This document shows, piece by piece, positions 1 to 9,258 of a DNA stretch of 45,310 nt (within the stretch, counting starts at the first letter, position 1; each line of letters opens with the position of its first letter). The notes under the pieces are model-generated. The model made no database searches. It was not told the DNA's origin and saw only the letters and a program-made list of their open reading frames with translations. The stretch comes from Terrisporobacter sp. GTDB taxonomy: Bacteria > Bacillota_A > Clostridia > Peptostreptococcales > Peptostreptococcaceae. The stretch covers positions 1 through 45,310 of the forward strand of contig JARKUZ010000076.1 in assembly GCA_029851945.1 (NCBI GenBank), given 5' to 3'. The translations under genes were made by a program, and so were the position numbers.

Positions 1-1092
1 ATTTTATTTACACACATAATAGCTTTAAGTACACAAATGTTAAGTAGTAATCAATACTTTTTTGGAGTATATATTAAGCAAATAATTTTAGAGGAAGATT
101 TAAAAAAGAAAATAAATAAGGATTTTAAGAGAAAATTAAATATATCTTTACTCTTAACAATAGCAATTTATTTAATTCTAAAAGATATATTTAATTTAAA
201 TTTAGGAGCTAATATTATAATAAGCATTACAATATATTTTGTTTTATTCTATTTGATTTTAAGGGATGAATATAAAAAGGTTAAGTATATTAAAGATACT
301 TATTTAGCAAACCTAGAAATTATTCAAGGTGAAAATAAAGATCAAATATCTGCAAAAGTTACTACAACTGAAGATAAAGCTCTTACAGAGCAAAAGAAAA
401 AACTAATTAAGAAGTTCAAAATATTATTTGGTATATGTATAGGATTATCAGCAATGTCATTTTTATATGTATTGATAAACTATAAAAATATACCAGATAT
501 TATAATTACTCACTGGGGTAGTGGTGGTAAACCTGATGGTTTTGCTAAGAAAAATATAATAGATGTATTTTTTGTTAATGGATTGGATATATCATTAGTT
601 CTATTATTTGCAATTATGGGTATTGGGAGTATATCTGGAAATACTTATATAGATACAGAAAATTTAGAAGTAAATAGAAAGAAGGCTATAAAATATTTAA
701 ATGGTATAGGGTATTCTTTTTTTGTTTTAACTCTTAGCATGCAATCTATTACATCTACAACACCTATATTTATGGTCCAAGAAAAAGATATGCCAATGTG
801 GCTTATGATAGGAGGATGTATATTACCAATTTTTACATCAGTAGCCATGATTTATTATTACTTGATGTTAAGTAGTTTAAAGCCTAAGAGCAGAAATATT
901 TATACTGTAGAAAATGATGATGAAAAATGGATTTATGGTTTTATTTATTACAATAAAGAAGATCCAAAACTTATGGTAGAAAAAAGACTAGGTGCTGGAT
1001 GGAGTATGAATATGGCTCATCCTTTAGGGAAGTTTATTACTATATTACTTGTAATTATTACAGTTGGAAGTTTGTTGATAGGTTTTATATAG
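1..1092 (+). CDS. DUF1648/DUF5808-type membrane protein, 5' end outside window
   Basis: The frame is open from base 1, so the real start lies upstream. The first ATG, at 37, falls inside the usual N-terminal block of the family (the N-x-YFGV stretch), which argues against it as the start; 363 residues are visible. Several hydrophobic helices are present. The middle segment with ITHW, then GKPDGFAKK, is the DUF1648 signature. The C-terminal part with WIYGFIYYNKEDP, KRLGAGW and a final helix is the DUF5808 signature. Proteins of this architecture resemble SdpI-type immunity or signalling membrane proteins, but no function can be assigned. The gene ends at a terminator shared with the convergent ECF operon. 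Confidence 0.75.
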   Translation: MLFTHIIALSTQMLSSNQYFFGVYIKQIILEEDLKKKINKDFKRKLNISLLLTIAIYLILKDIFNLNLGANIIISITIYFVLFYLILRDEYKKVKYIKDTYLANLEIIQGENKDQISAKVTTTEDKALTEQKKKLIKKFKILFGICIGLSAMSFLYVLINYKNIPDIIITHWGSGGKPDGFAKKNIIDVFFVNGLDISLVLLFAIMGIGSISGNTYIDTENLEVNRKKAIKYLNGIGYSFFVLTLSMQSITSTTPIFMVQEKDMPMWLMIGGCILPIFTSVAMIYYYLMLSSLKPKSRNIYTVENDDEKWIYGFIYYNKEDPKLMVEKRLGAGWSMNMAHPLGKFITILLVIITVGSLLIGFI

Positions 1093-1120
1093 ATTTAAAT
1101 ATTGTATAGTAAAATATTTA

Positions 1121-1161
1121 AAAGGAACTACTAAGATAAAAATCTCAGTGGTTCCTTTTTT
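1121..1161. terminator. Bidirectional terminator between convergent genes
   Basis: The arms GGAACTACTAAGAT and ATCTCAGTGGTTCC pair with G-U wobbles around a short A-rich loop. There is a T run on the right and an A run on the left, so it can serve both the membrane protein gene and the leftward ECF operon. Confidence 0.8.
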
Positions 1162-1179
1162 AAAATATCTAAAATTCTA

Positions 1180-2007
1180 TTAAAATGGATAATAGAATCC
1201 TGTCATTACATTATTTTTTAAATAAACAGCCGTAACTAGCAACACTATACAACTAATTATAAAAGCATAATCCATGCCTTTTAATTTTTTATAACTATAC
1301 CAAGTTCTTTTTTTCTTCTTACCAAAACTTCTTAGCTCCATAGCATTGGAAACTGTTTCTATTCTTTTTATAGAAGATGAAACAAGTGGAACGAATATAG
1401 TAGTATAATTTTTTAATCTTTCTATTATAGTTCCTTCGCCTTTATTAAAAGCTAAGCCCCTTGCTTGTTGTGCATCTAATATATTTTTATATTCAGTCAT
1501 AACATCTGGTATATATCTAAATGCTATGTTTATAGCGTAAGCAATTTTATATGGTATTCCCATTTTATTTAAGCTACTTGCAAATTCACTTGGATGTGTT
1601 GTAAATATAAATATAACAGTTATAGGCATAAGAACTGCATATTTTAAAGATATTGTAAGAACATAAAATAATGTTTCCTTGTTTATATAACTATATCCTA
1701 TATTTATAATTTCTGTGTTAGTACCTACTAGTTCAGTTCCGTATTGTGGAGTGATAAGTAATATAAATATAATATTAATTATATTAAATACTACCATTAT
1801 CCATAGTAGGGGTTTAATTGTTTTTGATGGTATTTGAGAGAAATATAACATTATAGCTCCTACAATACCCATCACTAAGAAAACTCTTATATCCAAGAAC
1901 ATTACTGTCATTATTGTCCATGTAAGGAATAATAATATTTTACTTATACCATTTAATTTATGGAATATAGAGTCACCCTCAATATATAGAGTTTTGGCTC
2001 TACTCAT
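1180..2007 (-). CDS. ecfT: ECF transporter transmembrane component EcfT
   Basis: This 275-residue integral membrane protein of the CbiQ/EcfT family couples the ATPases of an energy-coupling factor transporter to its substrate-binding S component. It has several hydrophobic helices, followed by the cytoplasmic coupling-helix region with the family's two Ala-Arg-Gly-like motifs: QQARGLAF, and further on SNAMELRSFG in the second position. It starts 10 bases after the ATPase gene and is the last gene of a three-gene leftward operon (S component, double ATPase, EcfT) behind a SAM-I riboswitch. It is therefore probably dedicated to this one transporter and not a shared housekeeping T component. Confidence 0.9.
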   Translation of the reverse strand: MSRAKTLYIEGDSIFHKLNGISKILLFLTWTIMTVMFLDIRVFLVMGIVGAIMLYFSQIPSKTIKPLLWIMVVFNIINIIFILLITPQYGTELVGTNTEIINIGYSYINKETLFYVLTISLKYAVLMPITVIFIFTTHPSEFASSLNKMGIPYKIAYAINIAFRYIPDVMTEYKNILDAQQARGLAFNKGEGTIIERLKNYTTIFVPLVSSSIKRIETVSNAMELRSFGKKKKRTWYSYKKLKGMDYAFIISCIVLLVTAVYLKNNVMTGFYYPF

Positions 2008-2017
2008 TATTTTTCAC

Positions 2018-3694
2018 CTATCTTTCGTAATCTATAAAGAACTGTACAAAATCATTTGTATTATCTATGCCAATGGCTCTAGCTAATGTTGATAATGATG
2101 TTTCTTTTAGATTTGCTTTTGTTATAATATTTTTGTCAGTTAAAATATTTGATGGTTTATCGTCAGCTATTTTTTTACCATCAGATAAAACTATTGCTCT
2201 ATCACAATATTCTAATGTTAATTGCATATCATGAGTAACAAGAATTATAGATATTCCTTTGTTAGCTAAGTCTTTTATAAAATTCATAAACTCAGTATAA
2301 TGATTATAATCTTGACCTGCTGTTGGTTCATCTAATATGATAACTTCTGGATCTAATGCTAATATAGAAGCTATAGTTACTCTTTTCTTTTGACCGTAGC
2401 TAAGTGCTGATATTGGCCAATTTCTATATGGATATAAACCGCATATTTTAAGAACTTCTTCTACTTTCTCATTTATATATTCTTTAGAGTAACCTCTACA
2501 TTTTAGACCTAATGCAATTTCATCTTTAATCATATGTTGTGATATCATTTGATTTGGATTTTGCATTACATACCCTATAGAATTTCCTCTTTTTTTGATG
2601 CTCCATGAATCCATACATTCATCTTTTAAAAACATAGTACCTTGTTTATATTTTAAAATTCCTGTTATAACTCTACATAAAGTAGATTTTCCTGCGCCAT
2701 TATTACCTAAAACAGCTAAAATTTCACCTTTATTAAGATGGAAAGATACATTATCAACAGTATTTTTTATTCCATCATGAGAGAAACTTAAATCTTTAAT
2801 TTCTAATATTTTTTCAGATTTTTTACATTCTTTATTTATTGATTGATTCTTAAACCAGTCTTTAATAGTTGATTTAGAATCTTCACTTATATTAGTAAAA
2901 TCTCTTAAGTTTGACATTTCTTCTATATTGCAACCAGCTGTTTTTATAGCTTCTACATATAAAGGTTCTCTAAGACCATTACTTCTTAATAAATCTGATT
3001 TTAAAATCTCATCAGGTGTACCTATACCTTTAATTTCACCTTTATTCATGACAATAACTTTATCAAAAGGTTGATCTAGTACGTCTTCGATTCTATGTTC
3101 AACTATTATTACAGTTTTATTAGTTTGAGCATGAATATCATTTATTAATTTCATGATTTCTTTTCCACTAGCTGGGTCTAAGTTTGCTAATGGCTCATCA
3201 AACAGAAGTACATCTGCATCACTTCCAAGTACTCCAGCAAGGGATACTCTTTGTTTTTGTCCACCAGATATTTCATAAGGACTGTGGTTAATATATTTTT
3301 CCATATGAACTAATTTTAGTGCATCTACAACCTTTACTTTCATTTCTTCAATAGGCATAGCATTATTTTCAAAATTAAATGCCACATCTTCGCCTACAGA
3401 AAGACATATAAATTGAGAGTCTTGGTCTTGTAATATAGTTCCTACTTTTTTACTTACTTCTGATAAACTTTCTTTGTATGGTTTTATATTGTCTATTGTT
3501 AATTCCCCCTCTATTTCTCCATTATATGAAAAAGGAATAAGTCCATTTATACAATGAGATAGAGTAGATTTTCCAGAACCACTTGGTCCTACGATTAAGA
3601 CTTTCTCACCTTTATTAATAGTTACATCTATATTTTTTAAAGTTTTATCAACTACATTATTGTATTTAAAGCTAAAGTTTTTAAAACTTATCAT
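2018..3694 (-). CDS. ECF transporter ATPase, two ABC domains fused
   Basis: This 558-residue protein carries two complete ABC ATPase domains, the equivalents of EcfA1 and EcfA2. Domain 1 has Walker A GPSGSGKST at 36-44, signature SGGQKQR at 143-149 and Walker B VLLFDEP at 162-168. Domain 2 has Walker A GNNGAGKST at 330-338, a variant signature SYGQKKR at 432-438 and Walker B VIILDEP at 451-457. A linker of about 60 residues separates them. Fused ATPases are typical of group I ECF systems dedicated to one substrate. The start has a good site (AAGGAG, 7 bases before ATG). The gene lies between the S component and EcfT. Confidence 0.92.
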   Translation of the reverse strand: MISFKNFSFKYNNVVDKTLKNIDVTINKGEKVLIVGPSGSGKSTLSHCINGLIPFSYNGEIEGELTIDNIKPYKESLSEVSKKVGTILQDQDSQFICLSVGEDVAFNFENNAMPIEEMKVKVVDALKLVHMEKYINHSPYEISGGQKQRVSLAGVLGSDADVLLFDEPLANLDPASGKEIMKLINDIHAQTNKTVIIVEHRIEDVLDQPFDKVIVMNKGEIKGIGTPDEILKSDLLRSNGLREPLYVEAIKTAGCNIEEMSNLRDFTNISEDSKSTIKDWFKNQSINKECKKSEKILEIKDLSFSHDGIKNTVDNVSFHLNKGEILAVLGNNGAGKSTLCRVITGILKYKQGTMFLKDECMDSWSIKKRGNSIGYVMQNPNQMISQHMIKDEIALGLKCRGYSKEYINEKVEEVLKICGLYPYRNWPISALSYGQKKRVTIASILALDPEVIILDEPTAGQDYNHYTEFMNFIKDLANKGISIILVTHDMQLTLEYCDRAIVLSDGKKIADDKPSNILTDKNIITKANLKETSLSTLARAIGIDNTNDFVQFFIDYER

Positions 3695-3734
3695 CTATGT
3701 TCTCCTTAAATATTAATTTTAAAATAGAAGTGTT

Positions 3735-4283
3735 TTATTCTTCTATTTTTAGATTACTGTTTCTTTTATTAGTTTTTATAAAACCTAGTATAATTGGGAT
3801 TCCCGCCCCAAAGAATACTATTGAGTTTGTGACTATAGCTAATATAGTTTGTATTTTCATTTTATCTAAAGGTTCGCCCATAAATATTATGTCAAAACCA
3901 GCTGCAAAACTATATGCTAATACTATACCCAAGAAACCTGTAACTGCTAAGTATATAATATGGAATTTGCTACATAAACCATCTTTAATACTAAAATTTT
4001 TACATTTAAATACTAATCCCATAAATAATCCAAGGATACCAGAACTAGCTACCCAGCCCCACCAGATACCCCAACCAGCAATCATGTCAGTTAGCATATG
4101 TCCTATAAATCCCATACTAAATCCTACTAATGGTCCAAACATGGCTGAAAATACAGCTATCAATGCTATAGACGGTTTTAGTTGAGTATTAGGCCCTATT
4201 GGTATACCTACAAATCCTAAAGCTCCGTATAAGGCAGCAGCTACACCTATTGTTACTATTGTTTTTGTATCTATTTTTATCAT
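3735..4283 (-). CDS. ECF transporter S component, UPF0397 family
   Basis: This 182-residue membrane protein matches the UPF0397 family of ECF substrate-binding components: an N-terminal AAALYGALGF helix, the conserved GPNTQLKPSIAL region, FGPLVGFSMGFIGHMLTD, then GWGIWWGWVASSGILG. It is the first gene after the SAM-I riboswitch and is followed by the double ATPase and EcfT. UPF0397 systems controlled by S-box or methionine regulons have been predicted by comparative genomics to take up a methionine-related compound or precursor. The substrate here is inferred from that regulation and is not shown by the sequence. Confidence 0.85.
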   Translation of the reverse strand: MIKIDTKTIVTIGVAAALYGALGFVGIPIGPNTQLKPSIALIAVFSAMFGPLVGFSMGFIGHMLTDMIAGWGIWWGWVASSGILGLFMGLVFKCKNFSIKDGLCSKFHIIYLAVTGFLGIVLAYSFAAGFDIIFMGEPLDKMKIQTILAIVTNSIVFFGAGIPIILGFIKTNKRNSNLKIEE

Positions 4284-4349
4284 ATTAATTGCCTTTCCTT
4301 ACTTTTTTATATTTTGTGTATGATAATTGATTTTTATAAATTTATGCAT

Positions 4350-4493
4350 AAAAAAATCTCTTTCCCGAAAGAAAGAGATTATGTATACGTAATCTTATCT
4401 TCCAGAATTCATCTGTAGGAATTAGCACCTTTGTCGTAATGACCGGTTGCTGGGCTTCATAGGGCCAGTCCCTCCACCTCTCTTGATAAGGAA
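4350..4493 (-). ncRNA. SAM-I (S-box) riboswitch with terminator, controls ECF operon
   Basis: Read on the minus strand, the element opens with CTTATCAAGAGAGGTGGAGG, continues with GGGACTGGCCC and the conserved GAAGCCCAGCAACC, and contains AAGGTGCTAATTCC. It closes with GATAAG, which pairs with the 5' CTTATC to form P1 (4394-4399 with about 4485-4490). This is the S-box consensus. It is followed by a terminator hairpin at 4350-4382 (AATCTCTTTC / GAAAGAGATT plus a T run). SAM binding is expected to favour termination and so shut off the ECF genes when SAM or methionine is plentiful. Confidence 0.95.
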
Positions 4494-4517
4494 TATTCTA
4501 TTTAAGTTCCGTTAACT

Positions 4518-4546
4518 ATTTTATTATGAAGATCGAAATTTGTCAA
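4518..4546 (-). promoter_or_regulatory. Promoter of SAM riboswitch and ECF operon
   Basis: On the minus strand there is a perfect -35 TTGACA (4541-4546), a 17-base spacer and -10 TAAAAT (4518-4523), about 25 bases upstream of the aptamer. Confidence 0.75.
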
Positions 4547-4638
4547 GTACCTGAATTTATTTAAGTAAATATATTAAAAAGATAAATATTACTTTTTTTA
4601 TATGGAAGATAATCATATTTAGATTTTATTTAGTAAAA

Positions 4639-4704
4639 TATGAAAAGAGTATATTCTTATTAAGTGGATAGAATAATTTTATGAAAAGAGTATATGTTTA
4701 AGTG
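4639..4704 (+). repeat. Imperfect direct duplication in the PIG-L gene leader
   Basis: TATGAAAAGAGTATAT occurs at about 4639-4654 and again at 4680-4695. Each copy is followed within a few bases by TTAAGTGG or TTTAAGTGGG. The second copy ends in the ribosome binding region of the PIG-L gene. It looks like a small tandem duplication of the leader. Apart from this I see nothing in 4547-4715. Confidence 0.6.
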
Positions 4705-4715
4705 GGTGATTATTT

Positions 4716-5525
4716 ATGAGTAAAAGAAATAAAATTTTACTTTATATATTATTAGTATTTGGATTATTTGTATCATTCAAATTATTTATACCAAAAAATA
4801 ATTTGAATAGTTACATAAAAAAGAATATAGGTATAGAGGATAGGATATTTAAAGAATATGTTGTGTTTTACCCTCAACATCAAGATGATGAAGTTTTGTG
4901 GGGTGGAAGTGCAATAAGGAGAGCTATAAATAGATTAGGATCAGATCATGTTTTTGTGGTTTTAGTATCAGATGGAACAGGAGTTAATGTATTTAAGGAT
5001 AAAATATATAAAAATACAAGTAGAAAAGAAAAAGAACAGCTTAGAGACAATGAATTTTATGCATCATTAAATGATTTAGGTGTAAATAAAGAAAACATTA
5101 TAATACTTGCTAATATAGATGATAAAGTAGGAAGCCACTTTGATTTAATGAGAGAAGTTGCACTAAATTTTGAAGATAAATATGAAAGTGTAACTCATAT
5201 AGCACAATCATATAAATATGATAATCATCCTATGCATAGAAAAAATGGAAAAGTTATTTATGATTTATATAAAGAAGGAAAAATAAAAGATGCTATGTTT
5301 TATTTGAAACCCAAATATGTTGAAAAAGTTCCTGTAGACAAAAGAGTAATCCATAAAGCTAAGAAATTTAAAGATTATGAAGCTATAGTTAATGCATGTA
5401 ATGAATATAAGGTTATAAACAATGAAAAAGGAAGAAGAGGAATAGGGTACATTTCTTCACATGAATATTTTGACCATTTATTGAATGATTCTGATTTGAC
5501 ATCATTTTTACATTTACCAGATTAA
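4716..5525 (+). CDS. PIG-L family deacetylase, membrane-anchored
   Basis: This 269-residue protein of the PIG-L/LmbE family is a zinc-dependent N-deacetylase acting on N-acetylglucosaminyl-type substrates. An uncleaved N-terminal hydrophobic segment (about residues 8-24) should anchor it outside the membrane. The zinc motif is PQHQDDE at 53-59 (family form P-H-x-D-D-E), and the distal zinc histidine motif is DNHPMH at 169-174. The first motif residues are intact, so it should be active. It stands alone between the riboswitch region and a convergent VanZ-like gene. The extracytoplasmic location suggests a cell-surface glycan or glycolipid substrate, but the actual substrate is unknown. Confidence 0.85.
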   Translation: MSKRNKILLYILLVFGLFVSFKLFIPKNNLNSYIKKNIGIEDRIFKEYVVFYPQHQDDEVLWGGSAIRRAINRLGSDHVFVVLVSDGTGVNVFKDKIYKNTSRKEKEQLRDNEFYASLNDLGVNKENIIILANIDDKVGSHFDLMREVALNFEDKYESVTHIAQSYKYDNHPMHRKNGKVIYDLYKEGKIKDAMFYLKPKYVEKVPVDKRVIHKAKKFKDYEAIVNACNEYKVINNEKGRRGIGYISSHEYFDHLLNDSDLTSFLHLPD

Positions 5526-5607
5526 TGAGTATTAGCCAGCAAAGGTCTTTATTTTTTATAAAACTTATATTCTTATGATATAATCGGTATAAATATTTTA
5601 AGAAATG

Positions 5608-5638
5608 AAAAATAAGGCTTTAATTAAGCCTTATTTTT
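5608..5638. terminator. Bidirectional terminator
   Basis: AAATAAGGCTT and AAGCCTTATTT pair around TAATT, with A and T runs on the two flanks. It lies between the convergent PIG-L and VanZ-like genes. Confidence 0.85.
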
Positions 5639-5639
5639 G

Positions 5640-7043
5640 TTATCTCAATGCAGGTATAAATATATAATTTTCTAAATTTCTGCTTTCTGTAGTAAACTTA
5701 TAAACTGGTTGATAAAATCCTTTACTATCAATTTCATAAACTATATCAATATCCTTTATATTTATTTCAGAATCAGCTATATCTGAGTATGTAATAAACT
5801 TTCCATCTAAAAGTTTCTCATAGGCTTCTTTTTCAGATATAATATCAAAATCTTTATATTTCTTATATGAAACAATATTATTAGAAAATCTTATTATATT
5901 TTTAGTTTCACTAATTGAACATACTAACATTCCATTTATATACTCATCATCACCTATCATATCTACAGAGATACTATAATTACCATCATTATCATCTGTA
6001 AAATCTGCTTTCTCAGGTAGTTCAATATTAAAATCAGCTAATAGAGATTTTACTTCATTATAAGTTAAATTTTCTTTTCCTGAGGAACTAAGTTCATGAA
6101 AATTTGTATAATCTGCCTTTAAACCAGTATAGTCTACCCATACTGAATAATTTTCATCTTTACTTTTATATACTATAGTATTATCATATACATCATTTTT
6201 AGACTCATCTACTTTTGAATCAACAGAACTAAGAATTTTATTCGCAACTTCTAGTGTATCTTCAGATGAGCCAACAGTAGCTTTATAAACAGAGGCTTTA
6301 TCTGGTTTATTTTTTAATTTTATATTTGTAGTTACATTTACATTTGACATATTTTGTTTATAAATATAATTACAACTTAAATTTCCTAACTCTTGTTTAG
6401 AATAACTTATAAATATTATACTAAAGGCTATAACTGTAAGACATAGGGGTAACTGAAGAGTAGTGAGAATTAATTTTTTGTTATTTTCATACTGATTCTT
6501 ATCTACAAAACATGATATAAAAATCATCACTATTCCATATCCTATAATACAACCTAAAGTATTATTAAAAATGTCATCAATTTCAAAAATTCCCCTACCA
6601 CTTATAAGTTGTATTACTTCTATAATTAGAGTAAAAAATAGTCCTAAAAGATAAGTTATCCAGTACTTTCTGCAATTCTTAAAAATCAAAGGTAACAAGA
6701 TACCAAGTGGAACAAACATTAGTATGTTTAAAATAATATTTCTCCATGCTCCTGGTGAAAAGTTATTCCATGTATCTTTATAAGAACTAAATAAATGCAT
6801 ACTTAGACTTTTATAGTCTGTTGACATTCGATCACCAATTGTTGCACCAAAAACTATAACGATATAAATGAATAATATAGAAATTAATGCTACCTTACTC
6901 ATTTTTAATTTTTTTGTTCCCTTCAACAATCGCCTATACACTACAAAATACCCAAATAAAAATAAAGCTATTCCAATGACTAGCCCAATCATCCCTAATA
7001 AAAAATACTGTTGTGCTAGTGCTATAACTGATGAAATTCTCAT
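5640..7043 (-). CDS. VanZ-like membrane protein with large C-terminal outer domain
   Basis: I start this at MRISSVIALAQQ because GGAGGG lies 8 bases upstream. A longer frame to 7163 has no such site. It gives 467 residues. The N-terminal half has about six helices with the VanZ signature: LNILMFVPLGILLPL at about 105-119 and IEVIQLISGRGIFEIDDIFNN at 141-161 (the ExxQ and DxxD motifs). After the last helix (about 195-215) roughly 250 mostly hydrophilic residues should face outward, which is much larger than plain VanZ proteins. VanZ homologues are linked to teicoplanin or lipoglycopeptide tolerance. No vanHAX genes are nearby, so a resistance role is not implied. Confidence 0.82.
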   Translation of the reverse strand: MRISSVIALAQQYFLLGMIGLVIGIALFLFGYFVVYRRLLKGTKKLKMSKVALISILFIYIVIVFGATIGDRMSTDYKSLSMHLFSSYKDTWNNFSPGAWRNIILNILMFVPLGILLPLIFKNCRKYWITYLLGLFFTLIIEVIQLISGRGIFEIDDIFNNTLGCIIGYGIVMIFISCFVDKNQYENNKKLILTTLQLPLCLTVIAFSIIFISYSKQELGNLSCNYIYKQNMSNVNVTTNIKLKNKPDKASVYKATVGSSEDTLEVANKILSSVDSKVDESKNDVYDNTIVYKSKDENYSVWVDYTGLKADYTNFHELSSSGKENLTYNEVKSLLADFNIELPEKADFTDDNDGNYSISVDMIGDDEYINGMLVCSISETKNIIRFSNNIVSYKKYKDFDIISEKEAYEKLLDGKFITYSDIADSEINIKDIDIVYEIDSKGFYQPVYKFTTESRNLENYIFIPALR

Positions 7044-7222
7044 TATTTTTTCCCTCCTTATTTCTCCCTTACTTAATAAATTTTCAAAATATAAATTTAG
7101 CATACCATAGACGACAATATATTCCAATAATGTAATATATCTACTCATTAATAAAAAATACAAATAAACTTTTTGAAATACAGATAAATTTACTATATAA
7201 TGGAAAAAATATACTGTTTAAA

Positions 7223-7250
7223 CTGACATAAAAAGTATATAAATTATAGT
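7223..7250 (+). promoter_or_regulatory. Likely promoter of the repeat protein-AAA-VWA operon
   Basis: -35 CTGACA (7223-7228), a 16-base spacer and -10 TATAGT (7245-7250) lie 50 bases before the first start codon. The match to consensus is moderate. Confidence 0.45.
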
Positions 7251-7299
7251 AAGAAGTAATTATTTTAAAATATAAAATAATAGATAGGGGAGGTACAGT

Positions 7300-8115
7300 A
7301 TGGAAGAATCAAGACTTATTGAAATGATAAAAAGAAATCCTACTATTATAGAAACAATAGATAATCCAACAGACGAGATGAAATTATTAGCCATTGGCAA
7401 AAATGGCCTTTTATTAAGAGATATAAAAAATCCAACTAGAGAAATGGAAGAGTTAGCTATAGAGAACAATCCTAGAGCTATTCAATATATAGATGATCCA
7501 AGTGAAGAAATGATGATAAAGGCTGTAAGTGAAGGATGGAGTATATTAGACTATATTAAAAATCCAACTGACAAAGTTATTGAATTAGCTATAAATCAAT
7601 CAGGGTGGGCTATTCAATATGTTAAAGAGCCAAGTGAAGAATTACAAGTATTAGCGGTAAGGAAAAATTATGACTCAATAAAATATATAAAAGAGCCTTG
7701 TGAAAGAGTTCAAGAAGAAGCTGTAAAAATAAAACATGATGCATTAAGATACATAAAATCACCTAGTTTTAGTGCACAGGTTTTAGCAGTTAAAAATAAC
7801 GAATCGGCAATTAATTTTGTAAGTGATTTAGATAAGTATAAAATATTAGAATTTTTAAAAGTGAATATTTTAGTAAGCAAATATATAACAAATAAAATAC
7901 CTAAAGAAGAACTAGAAGAAGTTTTAACACAAGCATTAAAAGAAACACTATCTAGTGAAGATGTTGAAGAAAAATACGTAAGAGATTTCTTAAATTGTTC
8001 TATCATAGACAGAAATAGCAGTACAATATCAATGGATAAAATTTTATTCATTCATAAATACGGAAGTAAAAAAGCTAAAAAAATAGCTGTGGATGAAAAA
8101 CTAAAGATGATGTAG
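7300..8115 (+). CDS. Protein with tandem 22-residue DUF4116-like repeats
   Basis: This 271-residue soluble protein has seven consecutive 22-residue units from about residue 28 to 181, plus an N-terminal half-diverged one. The unit pattern is x-x-x-A-[IV], then two or three residues, N, then [AS]-I-x-[YF]-[IV]-[KDE]-[ND]-P-[ST]-[ED]-E-[ML]. Such helical units resemble DUF4116-type repeats and suggest a curved protein-binding scaffold. The last 90 residues are non-repeat. The start follows a strong GGGGAGG site. The gene is followed after 12 bases by the AAA ATPase and then the metallopeptidase/VWA gene, so it is probably an adaptor or target of that pair. That role is inference; no function is known to me. 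Confidence 0.75.
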   Translation: MEESRLIEMIKRNPTIIETIDNPTDEMKLLAIGKNGLLLRDIKNPTREMEELAIENNPRAIQYIDDPSEEMMIKAVSEGWSILDYIKNPTDKVIELAINQSGWAIQYVKEPSEELQVLAVRKNYDSIKYIKEPCERVQEEAVKIKHDALRYIKSPSFSAQVLAVKNNESAINFVSDLDKYKILEFLKVNILVSKYITNKIPKEELEEVLTQALKETLSSEDVEEKYVRDFLNCSIIDRNSSTISMDKILFIHKYGSKKAKKIAVDEKLKMM

Positions 8116-8127
8116 GAGAGAGACAAA

Positions 8128-9255
8128 ATGAATTTTATAGATACATTAAAAAGTGTTGAGTTAGTATTATCTACTGAAGAAGTACCTTTAGTAGTTGGTG
8201 AAAGTGGAATCGGAAAAACGGCTTTAGCTAAAAAACTTGCAAAAGACAATGACTGGAGCTTAATTGTTATAGATGGAAATCTTCTTAAAGAAGGTGAAAT
8301 AGGTGGTCTTCCAACTGTAGAATCTTATATAAGTATAGATTCTAATGGAAATAAAGTAGAAAAGAAGACTACAATATATGCAGTTCATAATAAATTAAGA
8401 GAAATTGATGAAGAAATTTCTAAAAATAAGTCAGTTTTATTATTTATAGATGAAATAAACCGTTGTGAACATACAGTACAACAAGAGCTTATGAACTTAA
8501 TATTAAATAGAGAAATAAATGGATATAAATTACATGAAAATGTAAAAATCTTAGCTGCAATGAACCCATCAAGTAAATATGGTTCAGACTTTGACTATCA
8601 AGTTGTAGATATGGATGCAGCTCAAGAAAATAGATTTGTATGGTTAAACATGGAGCCTGATTATACAGTTTGGCTAAAATGGGCAATAGATGCAGGAATT
8701 GAACAAAAAGTTATAGAGTTTATATCTACATTCCCAGAATATTTAAATAAGGTAAATGAAGATGATGTAAGAGCAACTCCAAGAAGTTTTGAGAGAGTTT
8801 CTAAAAGTTATAAAATATATAAAGAAAACAAAGATTCAATACCTAAAGCAATATTCTTAAATGTTATAAAAGGTAATGTGGGGAGAGTTATAGCAGAAGA
8901 GTTTGTAAGTTTTATAGAGTCAGATTCTAGTCCTTTAATATCTTTTGAAGATATATTCTCAGGGGATAGCCTTGATGAATCTGTTATAGAAAGAATAAAA
9001 AATGAAAGTCATACAAGACTTTATATAAGTGCTATGAATATTTTAAAAGCTTTAGAATTAAATATGAAAGATGAAGATGAAGCCAAATATTATATAGCTA
9101 GACTTGTTGAATTTTTAAAAGTATATCCTATAGATTTAATGGTAGGAATTATGAAAGATATAAAAAATAGTTATTCTGAAGTATATAAAAGAGCCATAGA
9201 AAATGAAGAGTTTGTGGAAGCATATTTTGAGTCTTATAGCTCAATAAGGGGATAA
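8128..9255 (+). CDS. MoxR-type AAA+ ATPase
   Basis: This 375-residue AAA+ protein of the MoxR/AAA_5 kind has Walker A GESGIGKT at 24-31, Walker B LLFIDE at about 104-109 followed by INR, sensor 1 AAMNPS at 143-148, and the ENRF arginine-finger region at 167-170. The C-terminal third is the helical lid plus extra helices. MoxR ATPases usually work with a VWA-domain partner encoded next door, as chaperones that assemble or activate other proteins. Here the partner gene begins 3 bases after this stop. A GGAGAG site precedes the ATG. Confidence 0.9.
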   Translation: MNFIDTLKSVELVLSTEEVPLVVGESGIGKTALAKKLAKDNDWSLIVIDGNLLKEGEIGGLPTVESYISIDSNGNKVEKKTTIYAVHNKLREIDEEISKNKSVLLFIDEINRCEHTVQQELMNLILNREINGYKLHENVKILAAMNPSSKYGSDFDYQVVDMDAAQENRFVWLNMEPDYTVWLKWAIDAGIEQKVIEFISTFPEYLNKVNEDDVRATPRSFERVSKSYKIYKENKDSIPKAIFLNVIKGNVGRVIAEEFVSFIESDSSPLISFEDIFSGDSLDESVIERIKNESHTRLYISAMNILKALELNMKDEDEAKYYIARLVEFLKVYPIDLMVGIMKDIKNSYSEVYKRAIENEEFVEAYFESYSSIRG

Positions 9256-9258
9256 TAT

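Noticed and set aside
3697..4185. A 162-codon frame on the + strand
   Set aside because: It lies antisense to the S component, which has clear membrane-protein signature motifs and a riboswitch. The + frame has Pro/Asn-rich composition and is a shadow.
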